Shown here: positions 1 through 7,084 of the stretch, one piece after another
Numbering within the stretch: position 1 is the first letter of the stretch
How the letters are laid out: each line of letters opens with the position of its first letter
DNA from: JAXHUA01 sp034189695
GTDB lineage: Bacteria > Chloroflexota > Dehalococcoidia > E44-bin15
NCBI GenBank assembly: GCA_034189695.1
Contig: JAXHUA010000065.1
Span: forward strand, 1-13,486
Length of the DNA: 13,486 nt
Reading direction: 5' to 3'
Notes under the pieces: model-generated
What the model was told of the DNA's origin: nothing
What the model saw: only the letters and a program-made list of their open reading frames with translations
The model's database searches: none
Program-made: the position numbers and the translations under genes

Positions 1-58
1 ACCTCTCCTTCATCACCTCGGTATACTCTGTCAAGCTCGCTCTACTCATGCCTCTCAT
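1..58 (-). CDS. Probable transposase, first 19 codons only
   Basis: A reading frame starts at ATG 58, or in frame at ATG 49, and runs off the left edge with no stop. It reads MRGMSRASLTEYTEVMKER. The SLTEYTE-type opening resembles the N-terminus of integrase-core transposases that I recall from Chloroflexota and related genomes, which begin with a short SL-EYTE motif before a helix-turn-helix. An AAAGGTG ribosome site lies 7 bases before ATG 58, which favours that start. The two 22-bp repeats immediately upstream support an IS gene. Nineteen residues are too few to name a family, and no catalytic residue is in view. Confidence 0.45.
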   Translation of the reverse strand, partial: MRGMSRASLTEYTEVMKER

Positions 59-60
59 TG

Positions 61-117
61 GGTAACACCTTTTTTGAGGCAACGATACCCCACTCGGTAA
101 CATTTATTATGAGGCAA
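61..117. repeat. Two 22-bp direct repeats, 35-bp period
   Basis: The copies lie at 61-82 and 96-117. Each is GGTAACA, eight T-rich bases, then GAGGCAA. The outer seven bases on each side are identical and four of the eight central bases differ, giving 18 of 22 matches. The 35-bp spacing is a little over three helical turns, so the copies face nearly the same side of the DNA. The copy nearer the gene also overlaps the transposase ribosome site, so a protein bound there could block translation or transcription of that gene. They are most likely transposase-binding sites at the IS end; a host regulator site is the alternative. Confidence 0.6.
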
Positions 118-132
118 TTCGTCGTCTTGACA

Positions 133-397
133 AAAGCGGCAAATCCACTACCCTGTACCTGAGGAGTTCTAACACAAGACAGGGTCGCGAGCCGCCCGGC
201 AGCCGTCAAACCAGGCACAATCGCACTTACCCCGTGGGGAATGCCGGCTGGTTCGGCTTTTGCGCCTGACCAAGCCACGCCAGCAGTGCCATCCAGCAGG
301 ACCGTCCCGCAGGCCACTCATCGCGTCGGGGTGACGCTTCACCCAGGTTCCACCCAGCCTTCCATGGCACAGCCCCGCAACCTGATGAGGAGGGAGC
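133..397. other. Intergenic DNA before the rubrerythrin fusion gene
   Basis: I see no convincing gene here. A TTGACA at 127-132, at the presumed IS tip, faces the downstream gene, but the best -10 at a usual distance is TACCCT at 149-154, a poor match. A weak inverted repeat, CCCTGT at 151-156 with ACAGGG at 179-184, lies just beyond it. A reading frame through 42-317 on the minus strand has no ribosome site and crosses the IS repeats, so I treat it as chance. Confidence 0.4.
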
Positions 398-1261
398 ATG
401 GAACTACACGGAAGCAAGACAGAAAAGAATCTGCGTAACGCCCTTCTGGGCGAACTGCAAGCCCAATTCAGGTACCTGCGGTTTGCGTCCGCCGCAAGGG
501 AAGCAGGCTTTGACCGGGTCGCCGATGTATTCGAAGCAACGTCCAAGAACGAGGTCGAGCATGCAGAGCACTTCTTCGAGTTCCTCGGTGGGTGTGCGGA
601 CACCAGGGCCAATCTGAGCCTGGCCCTCGACCGCGAACACGAGGAGGCGACCAGGCTGTATCCCGAGGCCGCGCGGACCGCAGCGGAAGAGGGATTCACC
701 GACATCGCCGACTTCCTGCGACGGATGGGCAAGGTGGAAGAGAACCACGAGAAGAACTTCTCAGACCTCCTGGAGACGCTGGCCGGAGACGGTGCCTTCG
801 TCGGCAAGACGGTAGGCCACTCGGAAGTCTACATGGCGCAGGTGATGCTGCCTGACCAGGCCAACCCAGCGGGATTCGTCCACGGCGGTGAGTTGATGAA
901 ACTCATGGACAACGCCGCTGGCGTCGTGGCTGCCCGCCACAGCCGCACCAACATCGTGACCGCCATGGTGGAGGATATCAACTTCCACAGCCCAGTCCGC
1001 ATCGGCGAACTGGTGCTCATTCACGCGCGAATGACATTCACCAGCCGCTCCTCCATGGAAGTCCAGATAGAACTCGATACGGAGAGCCTGCTCACCGGTG
1101 CCAGGCGGCAGGCCCTCACCGCGTACTACGTCATGGTGGCCCTCGACGCCCAGGGAAAAGCGACTGAGGTGCCGCCGCTCATAATAAGCACCGAGGAGGA
1201 AGAACGACTGTTCAACGAGGGGCTGACCAGGTATCAGTCACGCAAGGAAAAGGCTGCGTAG
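398..1261 (+). CDS. Rubrerythrin-like diiron domain fused to hotdog acyl-CoA thioesterase
   Basis: The 287-aa protein has two domains. Residues 1-130 form a ferritin-like four-helix bundle of the rubrerythrin class. Metal-ligand motifs are visible: E19, then E52-V-E-H55, a second-half glutamate near E80-E90 in the REHEEATRLYPE segment, and E114-E-N-H117. There is no CxxC rubredoxin domain, so electrons must come from a partner. Residues about 138-260 are a hotdog-fold acyl-CoA thioesterase of the YciA/ACOT class, with a FVHGGELMKLMDNAAG stretch whose D171 matches the family's catalytic aspartate, and NFHSPVRIGE further on. The known roles of the halves are peroxide reduction and acyl-CoA hydrolysis; why they are joined is unknown. 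The start is firm: GAGGAGGGA precedes ATG 398. The smsC gene begins 167 bases downstream on the same strand. Confidence 0.88.
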   Translation: MELHGSKTEKNLRNALLGELQAQFRYLRFASAAREAGFDRVADVFEATSKNEVEHAEHFFEFLGGCADTRANLSLALDREHEEATRLYPEAARTAAEEGFTDIADFLRRMGKVEENHEKNFSDLLETLAGDGAFVGKTVGHSEVYMAQVMLPDQANPAGFVHGGELMKLMDNAAGVVAARHSRTNIVTAMVEDINFHSPVRIGELVLIHARMTFTSRSSMEVQIELDTESLLTGARRQALTAYYVMVALDAQGKATEVPPLIISTEEEERLFNEGLTRYQSRKEKAA

Positions 1262-1428
1262 CTGACCGGCAGCCCCGCTACCAGAAGTCCAGTCCGAGTA
1301 GTAGAATGGTACTTGTGGATAGGAGGGCTTGCGCCGTGCCTGAAGGGCAGCCAACAACGGCGCACGAGGTTAGCTTCCGCTGGCGGGAGGCTGGCGACGA
1401 AGGCGAAACCGAAGCGGAGGAGGACGTT

Positions 1429-2163
1429 ATGCTACAGGTCAAGGGTCTGTCGGTAGCAGTTGGAGACAAAGAGATACTGCATGAAGTGAGCTTTGCCATA
1501 AGGCCCGGCGAGACGCACGTGCTTTTCGGGCCCAACGGCAGCGGCAAGAGCACGTTGCTCATGGCCATAATCGGCGCGCCTCGATACAGGGCGGTCAAGG
1601 GGAGTATTGTCTTCAAAGGCAAGGACCTGACGGGACTGGCCATGGACGAGAGAGCGCGCATGGGCATCGGGATGTCGGTGCAGCGACCGCCGGTCGTCCG
1701 GGGCGTCAAGACCCGTGACATGGTGGCCGCGTGCATGAAGGGCGAGGCCAGTCCCCAGTCCGTAGGCGACATTGCACAGAAGGCTCATATGGAGGACATG
1801 CTGGACCGCGACATCAACTACGGCTTCTCCGGGGGAGAGATCAAGCGCTCCGAGTTGATGCAATTGCTGGTTCAGGAGCCGGAGCTGGCCTTGCTCGACG
1901 AGCCCGAGTCCGGCGTAGACCTGGTGAACATCGCCCTCATTGGGGAGTTGATAGGCGAGCTACTCCAGAAAGACTGCCATATTCGGGACCGGACTCGGAG
2001 CGGTCTCATCATCAGCCACACGGGACACATTCTGGACTACGTCAATGCCCGGACCGGCTACGTCATGATAGACGGGACTATAGTCTGTGAGGGAGACCCC
2101 CACGAGATACTGGAGGTCATCAAGACCAGAGGCTACGAGGAGTGCAGGAAATGCCTAAGATAG
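1429..2163 (+). CDS. sufC: Fe-S assembly ATPase, SufC/SmsC type
   Basis: This 244-aa ABC ATPase of the SufC family powers Fe-S cluster assembly together with a SufB-type scaffold. Visible motifs are Walker A GPNGSGKS (34-41), Q-loop Q85, signature FSGGE (133-137), Walker B LALLDEPE with D157 and E158, and H-loop H197. The tail carries an E-C-R-K-C pair (C239 and C242), and the region before ISHTG has the longer CHIRDRTRSG insert. Both remind me of archaeal and anaerobe-type SmsC more than E. coli SufC. The start at ATG 1429 is set by GGAGGAGG five bases upstream. An in-frame extension to 1306 exists but adds non-family sequence. The gene overlaps the next one by 13 bases, so the two are translationally coupled. 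No sufS, sufU, sufE or second sufB/D gene is adjacent. Confidence 0.93.
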   Translation: MLQVKGLSVAVGDKEILHEVSFAIRPGETHVLFGPNGSGKSTLLMAIIGAPRYRAVKGSIVFKGKDLTGLAMDERARMGIGMSVQRPPVVRGVKTRDMVAACMKGEASPQSVGDIAQKAHMEDMLDRDINYGFSGGEIKRSELMQLLVQEPELALLDEPESGVDLVNIALIGELIGELLQKDCHIRDRTRSGLIISHTGHILDYVNARTGYVMIDGTIVCEGDPHEILEVIKTRGYEECRKCLR

Positions 2164-3383
2164 AGTCCGCCAAGGTCTCAAAGGGTGGGAAGGCACCGGC
2201 TTCGAAGCGGGTGGCCGGTGTCGAGGACATAGACCTGGAGAAGTACGCTCACTCCTCCGATGAGTTGCCCTACGAGAAGGACCCAACGCGGCTGTCGCCT
2301 GAAGCCAAGGGGCAGATGATGGATGTGGGCGTCACGGTGGATGACAGGAGCCAGCGTTCCGGGACCATCATCCAGATGGACCACTCGATTGTCCACAGCC
2401 TGGCGACCCAGGAAGGCGTGGAGGTCATGGGTACCAACGAGGCCCTGGACAGGTACGATTGGCTGTCCGACTACTCGTGGAAGGCCGTCCCGGCGGACAC
2501 TGACAAGTACACAGCCCATGTCCAACTGAATGAGAGCAATGGCTACTTCATCAGGGCGCTGCCGGGCAGTAAGACCGTCTATCCCATACAGGCATGCCTT
2601 TACCTGGCTAAGGCGGGGCTGGCACAGAACGTCCACAACTTCGTGATCGCCGAGGAGGGCTCGGAGCTCCACATCATCACCGGCTGCACCACCAGCCCCA
2701 CCAGCGAATCGGGGCTGCATCTGGGTGTCTCGGAGTTCTACATCAAGCGCGGTGCCAAGGTGACCTTCACCATGATACACAACTGGACGCCGGACATAGC
2801 GGTGCGCCCCCGGACGGGCATTCTGGTGGAGGAGGACGGTGTCTTCATCAACAACTACGTTCTCATGAGGTCAGTCCACTCCTTGCAGACAAACCCTCTC
2901 GCCAGATGCGTCGGCGATAACGCCGTTGTCACTTTCAACAGCGTCCTCATTGCACCACCCGGCAGCAGCATGGACGTGGGCTCACGGGTGATCCTCGACG
3001 CCAAGGGGGCGAAGACGGACATCATATCCAGAGCCATCACCACGGGAGGGGACATCATCGCCCGAGGCTACATCGAGGGCAATGCCCCGGACGTGAAGGG
3101 GCATCTCGAGTGCCGTGGCCTCATTCTGGGCGAAGAGGGCATGATTCACGCCATACCGGAGTTGAAGGGAAGCCTGGCCGGCATTGACCTGTCCCACGAG
3201 GCGGCGGTGGGCAAGATCGCCGAGGAGGAGGTGGAGTACCTTATGCTGCGGGGCCTGACCCAGGACGAGGCCACAGCCGCCATCGTCAGGGGTTTTCTGA
3301 GGGTGGATATCGAAGGGCTTCCGCCGGAGCTGAGCCAGGAATTGCAGCGCGCTATCGAAGCCAGCCAGGAAGAAGCTATGTAG
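2151..3383 (+). CDS. sufB: Fe-S cluster scaffold, SufB/SmsB type
   Basis: This 410-aa SufB/SufD-family protein is the likely scaffold partner of the ATPase encoded just upstream. The C-terminal half has the family's beta-helix region and core, including C321 in HLECRGLILG and H349-E350 in SHEAAVGKI. These align with the Cys and the His-Glu pair that act in cluster assembly in E. coli SufB. It is shorter than bacterial SufB (near 480-490 aa) and is the only B/D subunit here, so a homodimeric scaffold as proposed for the SMS minimal system is likely. ATG 2151 is preferred because GAGGAG lies eight bases before it, inside the sufC end. A GTG at 2142 is in frame but has no spaced ribosome site. 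A bulged hairpin follows the stop. Confidence 0.92.
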   Translation: MPKIESAKVSKGGKAPASKRVAGVEDIDLEKYAHSSDELPYEKDPTRLSPEAKGQMMDVGVTVDDRSQRSGTIIQMDHSIVHSLATQEGVEVMGTNEALDRYDWLSDYSWKAVPADTDKYTAHVQLNESNGYFIRALPGSKTVYPIQACLYLAKAGLAQNVHNFVIAEEGSELHIITGCTTSPTSESGLHLGVSEFYIKRGAKVTFTMIHNWTPDIAVRPRTGILVEEDGVFINNYVLMRSVHSLQTNPLARCVGDNAVVTFNSVLIAPPGSSMDVGSRVILDAKGAKTDIISRAITTGGDIIARGYIEGNAPDVKGHLECRGLILGEEGMIHAIPELKGSLAGIDLSHEAAVGKIAEEEVEYLMLRGLTQDEATAAIVRGFLRVDIEGLPPELSQELQRAIEASQEEAM

Positions 3384-3392
3384 ACTGGCGGC

Positions 3393-3423
3393 AGGGCGGA
3401 TTCCCCTCACTCAGAACCGCCTT
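3393..3423 (+). terminator. Possible terminator hairpin after sufB
   Basis: The arms are GGCGG-(A)-TTC at 3395-3403 and GAACCGCC at 3414-3421. This gives eight pairs with one bulged A and a 10-base loop, extended outward by a G-T wobble. It begins about ten bases after the sufB stop. There is no T-run behind it, so it may only pause transcription or protect the 3' end. Confidence 0.35.
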
Positions 3424-3667
3424 CCAGTGCCACGGACCTGCTGGTTTCGCCCATGCGCATCTCTCGTCTCCTCACGCAGCATGTCACTTGGCGTTGCCGT
3501 GCCACCTGACTCAGGGGGCGCACATCCCTGCAATACCTTCGCACCGAGGTCTCGCGCAGAATCGGAGGCCATGCAGCCCTCCCTGCTACATCGGTGATTC
3601 GGGTAGTCTCACGGATTACGGCGCCGACTGACGGACGGATTGTCATCGACGTCTACGGCGAAGCATC
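3424..3667. other. Leader region before the copper ATPase gene
   Basis: I find no gene that I trust. I looked for a copper-sensing operator (CopY TACAnnTGTA, or CsoR/CueR-type dyads) and saw none, and I found no clear -35/-10 pair. A GGAGG at about 3568 precedes an eight-codon frame (MQPSLLHR) by only two bases, too close to be a persuasive leader peptide. A minus-strand frame across 3407-3646 has no ribosome site or recognisable sequence. Confidence 0.35.
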
Positions 3668-6304
3668 ATGGATGATAAGCACAAGTCGGAGAAGGCATCC
3701 ATACACGTCAGCGGGATGACGTGCGCCACCTGCGCTTCCACCATTGAGAAGGCCCTGTTTCGAACGCCCGGCGTGGAGCACGCGAGCGTCAATTTCGCTT
3801 CCGAGAAAGCCTCCATCCAGTATGACCCGCAGAAGGCGGATGTGGCGACCATCAGAGATGTCGTCTCCCGGTTGGGCTATGCGGTGCCAACGAAGAAGTC
3901 CATCTTCCCGGTCACCGGCATGACCTGTGCCGCTTGCGTGGCCCGTGTTGAGCAGGCGCTCGCGACGGTGCCCGGTGTGGTCAGTGCGAGCGTGAACCTG
4001 GCGTCGGAGAAGACTACGGTCGAGTACGTCGAGGGAACCGATGTCGCGGACCTGAGGCGTGCCGTGGCCGGAGCCGGGTATGGACTTGGCCCCGAAGTAC
4101 TGGCGCTCGATGACGTTACGGCAGCGTCGCAGCGGGAACTCAGAGGGCTGAGGAACCGGCTCATCGTCGCCGTGTGCCTCGCTGCCGCCATCATGCTGGT
4201 GGGCTGGGCGGCCACCTTCACTGGCAAGCCTTTTCTTCTGTGGGCTATGGCCACCCCGGTACAGTTCTGGGCAGGCTGGCGGTTCTATCGAGGGACGTGG
4301 GGCGCGCTGCGGCACAGGACCGCCGACATGAACACCCTCATCGCTGTCGGCACCTCAGCGGCGTACTTCTACAGCGTGGTCGCCGCCCTTCTTCCCCGTC
4401 TTTTCGCCGCCGAGGGACTTGAACCACATCTGTACTTCGACACCTCGGCAATGATTATCGCTCTCATCCTCCTGGGCCGTTTCCTGGAAGCCAGAGCCCG
4501 AGGCCAGACGTCACAGGCGATCAAGAAGCTCATCGGTATGCAACCCAAGACCGCCGTGGTCGTCCGTGACGGGCAGCAGACCCAGATCCCGATTGAGGAC
4601 GTGCAGGTCGGCGACCTCATCCTCATAAGGCCCGGCGAGCGGGTGCCGGTCGACGGCACAGTGCGTGAGGGTTACTCCAGCATTGACGAGTCCATGATAA
4701 CCGGCGAAAGCGTCCCCGTGGAGAAGAAGGCCGGCGATAGCGCGGTCGGCGCCACCGTCAACAAGACGGGTAGCCTGACCATTGAAGCGACCAGGGTAGG
4801 CAAAGACACAACGCTGGCTCGTATTGTGCGCATGGTGGAGGAGGCCCAGGGCAGCAAGGCCCCTATCCAGCGACTGGCAGACGTGATCGCCAGCTACTTC
4901 GTGCCAACGGTAATCACCGTCGCCATAGTCACCTTTGTCGTCTGGTACTTCCTGGGGCCGGCGCCAGCCGTGACCTACGCCCTGCTGAACGCCGTCGCAG
5001 TCCTGATCATCGCGTGTCCGTGCGCCCTTGGGCTGGCAACGCCGACCGCGATCATGGTGGGGACCGGCAAAGGAGCCGAGTACGGCGTCCTCATCCGCAA
5101 TGGTGAAGCCCTCGAGCAGACGAACCGCATAGGAACGGTGCTCCTCGACAAGACAGGGACGCTCACCCGCGGCGAGCCTGTCGTCACCGAGGTGATACCC
5201 GCCGCATCATTCTCGGTGGATGACGTTCTCAGACTGGCAGCATCGGCTGAACGTGATTCCGAACATCCGCTTGCGGCGGCCGTGGTGGCTGCCGCCGCGG
5301 AGAAAGGGCTTGACGTATCCACGCCGAGGAAGTTCACCGCCCTCCCGGGAAAGGGTGTGGAAGCCTCGGTGGAGGGCAGGAGCGTCCTCATCGGCAGCAT
5401 CAACCTCATTGAGGAAAGAGGTCTCTCGCTCGCCGGACTTGAGGGAAGAGCGGATGGACTCTTCGCTCAGGGCCGGACTACCATGTTCGTCAGCGTTGAC
5501 GGCCAGGTTGCGGGAGCGGTCGCGCTCGCCGATACACTCAAGCCCGGTGCCCGAGAGGCGGTACGAGCGCTGCACGCTATGGGTATCGAGACGGCCATGC
5601 TGACGGGGGACAACCGGCGTACGGCCGAGGCTATCGCCCACGAGGCGGGCATACACCGTATCATAGCCGAGGTCCTGCCTGAGAGCAAAGCGGATGAAGT
5701 GAGAGAGCTTCAGCGTGAGGGGAAAGTGGTGGCCATGGTAGGCGATGGCATCAACGACGCGCCAGCTCTGGCCCAGGCGGATGTCGGCATCGCCATCGGC
5801 ACGGGCACCGATATCGCGATGGAGACTGGCGACATCACGCTCATCAGTGGAGACGTGCGCGGAGTCGTGACGGCCCTCGCCCTGGGAAAGCGCACCATCG
5901 GGGTCATCAAGCAGAACCTCTTCTGGGCTTTCGCCTACAACACGACCCTCATCCCCATTGCCGCCGGTGTCCTCTACCTCGCCTTCGGGCACAGCGGCGT
6001 CCCACCGGGTCTCCAATTCGTTCTCGGCGAGTACGGCTTTCTCAATCCGATTCTGGCAGCGGCAGCGATGGCGGCAAGCTCGATCACCGTCGTTCTCAAC
6101 TCGCTTCGGCTGAGGAGGTTCACGCTACCTTCACAGGAGGAACATGCGATGGCTATCGATCCGGTCTGCAAGATGGAAGTGGACGAGAGCAGCGCGGCAG
6201 CCACATCCGATTACAAGGGGAAGAAGTACTACTTCTGCGCCCCGGGCTGCAAGAAGGCTTTCGATCAGGACCCGGAGAAGTACCTCTCGGAGGAGAAGAA
6301 GTAG
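3668..6304 (+). CDS. copA: Cu+-exporting P1B ATPase with C-terminal YHS domain
   Basis: This 878-aa heavy-metal pump uses ATP to move Cu+ out of the cytoplasm. Two HMA metal-binding domains come first, with GMTCATC (16-22) and GMTCAAC (84-90). Then come TGES (345-348) in the actuator domain, CPC (450-452) in the membrane, the phosphorylated D494 in DKTGT, the SEHP motif (H533, P534), TGD (646-648) and GDGIND (692-697). Late-membrane Y757-N758 and M801/S804-S805 mark the Cu+ (P1B-1) class. Residues 828-878 form a YHS domain, with DPVCKM and YFCAPGC (C834, C857, C861), which normally lies at the N-terminus or in a separate protein. The reading frame is continuous. The start lacks a good ribosome site; ATG 3672 is out of frame. 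The gene converges with plsY. Confidence 0.93.
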   Translation: MDDKHKSEKASIHVSGMTCATCASTIEKALFRTPGVEHASVNFASEKASIQYDPQKADVATIRDVVSRLGYAVPTKKSIFPVTGMTCAACVARVEQALATVPGVVSASVNLASEKTTVEYVEGTDVADLRRAVAGAGYGLGPEVLALDDVTAASQRELRGLRNRLIVAVCLAAAIMLVGWAATFTGKPFLLWAMATPVQFWAGWRFYRGTWGALRHRTADMNTLIAVGTSAAYFYSVVAALLPRLFAAEGLEPHLYFDTSAMIIALILLGRFLEARARGQTSQAIKKLIGMQPKTAVVVRDGQQTQIPIEDVQVGDLILIRPGERVPVDGTVREGYSSIDESMITGESVPVEKKAGDSAVGATVNKTGSLTIEATRVGKDTTLARIVRMVEEAQGSKAPIQRLADVIASYFVPTVITVAIVTFVVWYFLGPAPAVTYALLNAVAVLIIACPCALGLATPTAIMVGTGKGAEYGVLIRNGEALEQTNRIGTVLLDKTGTLTRGEPVVTEVIPAASFSVDDVLRLAASAERDSEHPLAAAVVAAAAEKGLDVSTPRKFTALPGKGVEASVEGRSVLIGSINLIEERGLSLAGLEGRADGLFAQGRTTMFVSVDGQVAGAVALADTLKPGAREAVRALHAMGIETAMLTGDNRRTAEAIAHEAGIHRIIAEVLPESKADEVRELQREGKVVAMVGDGINDAPALAQADVGIAIGTGTDIAMETGDITLISGDVRGVVTALALGKRTIGVIKQNLFWAFAYNTTLIPIAAGVLYLAFGHSGVPPGLQFVLGEYGFLNPILAAAAMAASSITVVLNSLRLRRFTLPSQEEHAMAIDPVCKMEVDESSAAATSDYKGKKYYFCAPGCKKAFDQDPEKYLSEEKK
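6149..6304 (+). CDS. Nested in-frame start for a 51-aa YHS-domain protein
   Basis: ATG 6149 is codon 828 of the ATPase frame and has a perfect AGGAGG at 6135-6140, eight bases upstream. That is a far stronger ribosome site than the one in front of the ATPase itself. Translation from here gives 51 residues starting MAIDPVCKMEV, exactly the opening of free-standing YHS proteins, with DPVCKM (4-9) and YFCAPGC (28-34). YHS domains bind metals and are often found beside copper ATPases. The site may therefore make a soluble metallochaperone along with the fused pump. Alternatively it is a relic of a once separate gene whose upstream stop was lost, or a missing stop is an assembly error. The sequence alone cannot decide among these. 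Confidence 0.5.
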   Translation: MAIDPVCKMEVDESSAAATSDYKGKKYYFCAPGCKKAFDQDPEKYLSEEKK

Positions 6305-6310
6305 GCCAAT

Positions 6311-6336
6311 CGCCCTTGCGACAGCACGCGAAGGCG
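6311..6336. terminator. Hairpin between convergent copA and plsY
   Basis: The arms CGCCCTTGCG (6311-6320) and CGCGAAGGCG (6327-6336) pair at nine of ten positions, including one G-T, around a six-base loop. The hairpin begins six bases after the copA stop, between convergent genes, where a two-way terminator is expected. No T-run follows on either strand. A second dyad, CCCGAG 6354-6359 with CTCGGG 6377-6382, overlaps the end of plsY. Confidence 0.45.
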
Positions 6337-6367
6337 GCGACAGGTCGGCACCACCCGAGGCGCTGTT

Positions 6368-7051
6368 TCATTCCTTCTCGGGCGGCTCGTTTGCCTGAGA
6401 AGTGGGGCGGTGGATCCATGCGTCCCTATCGGCGATGTCTCTGTCGAGGAACAACCGATAGAGGACCACTTGCCGCCAGTCTGTGATCGGCGTGCCCCGG
6501 TCGGGGAGCAGCCGTTTCGCTATCACCAGCAGCAGCACCGCCACAAGGCACCACGTCAACTCCACTGGCTCGCCAAGGGCCAGACTGACCAGAGGCATCG
6601 CTATCGCGCCACCGATCGCCCCAAGAGGTGAGTTCCTCAGAAAGAGGACGCCGGCAATCCACAGGCCGATGAATACAGCCAGCTCCAGCGGCGCCAGGAT
6701 TGCCAGAGCCCCCATCATCGCCGAGAGGCCACGCCCGCCACAGAAACCCAGATAGAAAGACCAGTTGTGGCCGACGATGGCGGCGAGGCCGACCACGCCC
6801 TGCGCCCAGAAGGGAAGATGCAGCACGTACGACGCGATGGCAACCGGCGCCATTCCTTTCAAGATATCGAAGATCCCGGCGGGCACCACTGCCCAGCGTG
6901 CCCCGGCGTGCCACAGGTTGGAGCCACTTACCGCCTTACTGCCGTACTCCCTCAGGTCCACCTTCCGCAGCAATCGTGCTGCGATATAGGATGTGGGCAC
7001 CGAACCAAGAAGGTACGCACCGATGGTCAGCGGTATTGTCCATAGCAACAT
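6368..7051 (-). CDS. plsY: PlsY-like glycerol-3-phosphate acyltransferase (divergent)
   Basis: This 227-aa hydrophobic membrane protein has the PlsY plan. PlsY moves the acyl group of acyl-phosphate to glycerol-3-phosphate, the first step of phospholipid synthesis. Motif 1 begins GSVPTSYIAARLL (16-28), and D62 with K65-G66 (DILKG) matches motif 2. GHNWSFYLGFCGGRG (94-108) matches motif 3. Two changes stand out. The usual GSGNxGATN is GSKAVSGSN (37-45), and the usual GGKG is GGRG. It may therefore be a paralogue with altered substrate use. I chose ATG 7051; a GTG at 7063 adds four residues and neither has a strong ribosome site. It is the last gene of the minus-strand block, just after the hydrolase gene. 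Confidence 0.8.
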   Translation of the reverse strand: MLLWTIPLTIGAYLLGSVPTSYIAARLLRKVDLREYGSKAVSGSNLWHAGARWAVVPAGIFDILKGMAPVAIASYVLHLPFWAQGVVGLAAIVGHNWSFYLGFCGGRGLSAMMGALAILAPLELAVFIGLWIAGVLFLRNSPLGAIGGAIAMPLVSLALGEPVELTWCLVAVLLLVIAKRLLPDRGTPITDWRQVVLYRLFLDRDIADRDAWIHRPTSQANEPPEKE

Positions 7052-7084
7052 TGGCGGTATCACTCGGAAGCGCTGGTTGGTCCT

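Larger units (their letters stand above)
1..132 (-). mobile_element. Tip of an insertion sequence, truncated by the window edge
   Basis: This stretch holds the start of a probable transposase on the minus strand and, upstream of it, two 22-bp direct repeats at 61-82 and 96-117. They share outer blocks GGTAACA and GAGGCAA. Tandem repeats next to the transposase start are typical of IS ends that bind several transposase units, as in the IS21 and integrase-core groups. The outer boundary is a guess: read on the minus strand, TGTCAAGACG begins at 132 and looks like a terminal-repeat start. The stretch is more AT-rich than its surroundings. The other end lies outside the window, so neither inverted repeats nor a target duplication can be checked. 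Confidence 0.5.

Noticed and set aside
243..261. Small hairpin GCCG/CGGC followed by TTTT
   Set aside because: A four-pair stem is too weak to call a terminator, and no gene ends before it.
42..317. Open minus-strand frame of 91 codons near the left edge
   Set aside because: It has no ribosome site or recognisable domain, and it crosses the IS direct repeats and the presumed IS tip.
1306..1428. In-frame N-terminal extension of sufC
   Set aside because: The extra 41 residues do not look like SufC and have no ribosome site, whereas ATG 1429 has GGAGGAGG at proper spacing.
3574..3600. Eight-codon leader peptide (MQPSLLHR) before copA
   Set aside because: The GGAGG is only two bases from its ATG, and no attenuator structure accompanies it.
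3407..3646. Minus-strand frame of 79 codons in the gap before copA
   Set aside because: The sequence is Arg-rich and low-information, lacks a ribosome site, and overlaps the hairpin after sufB.
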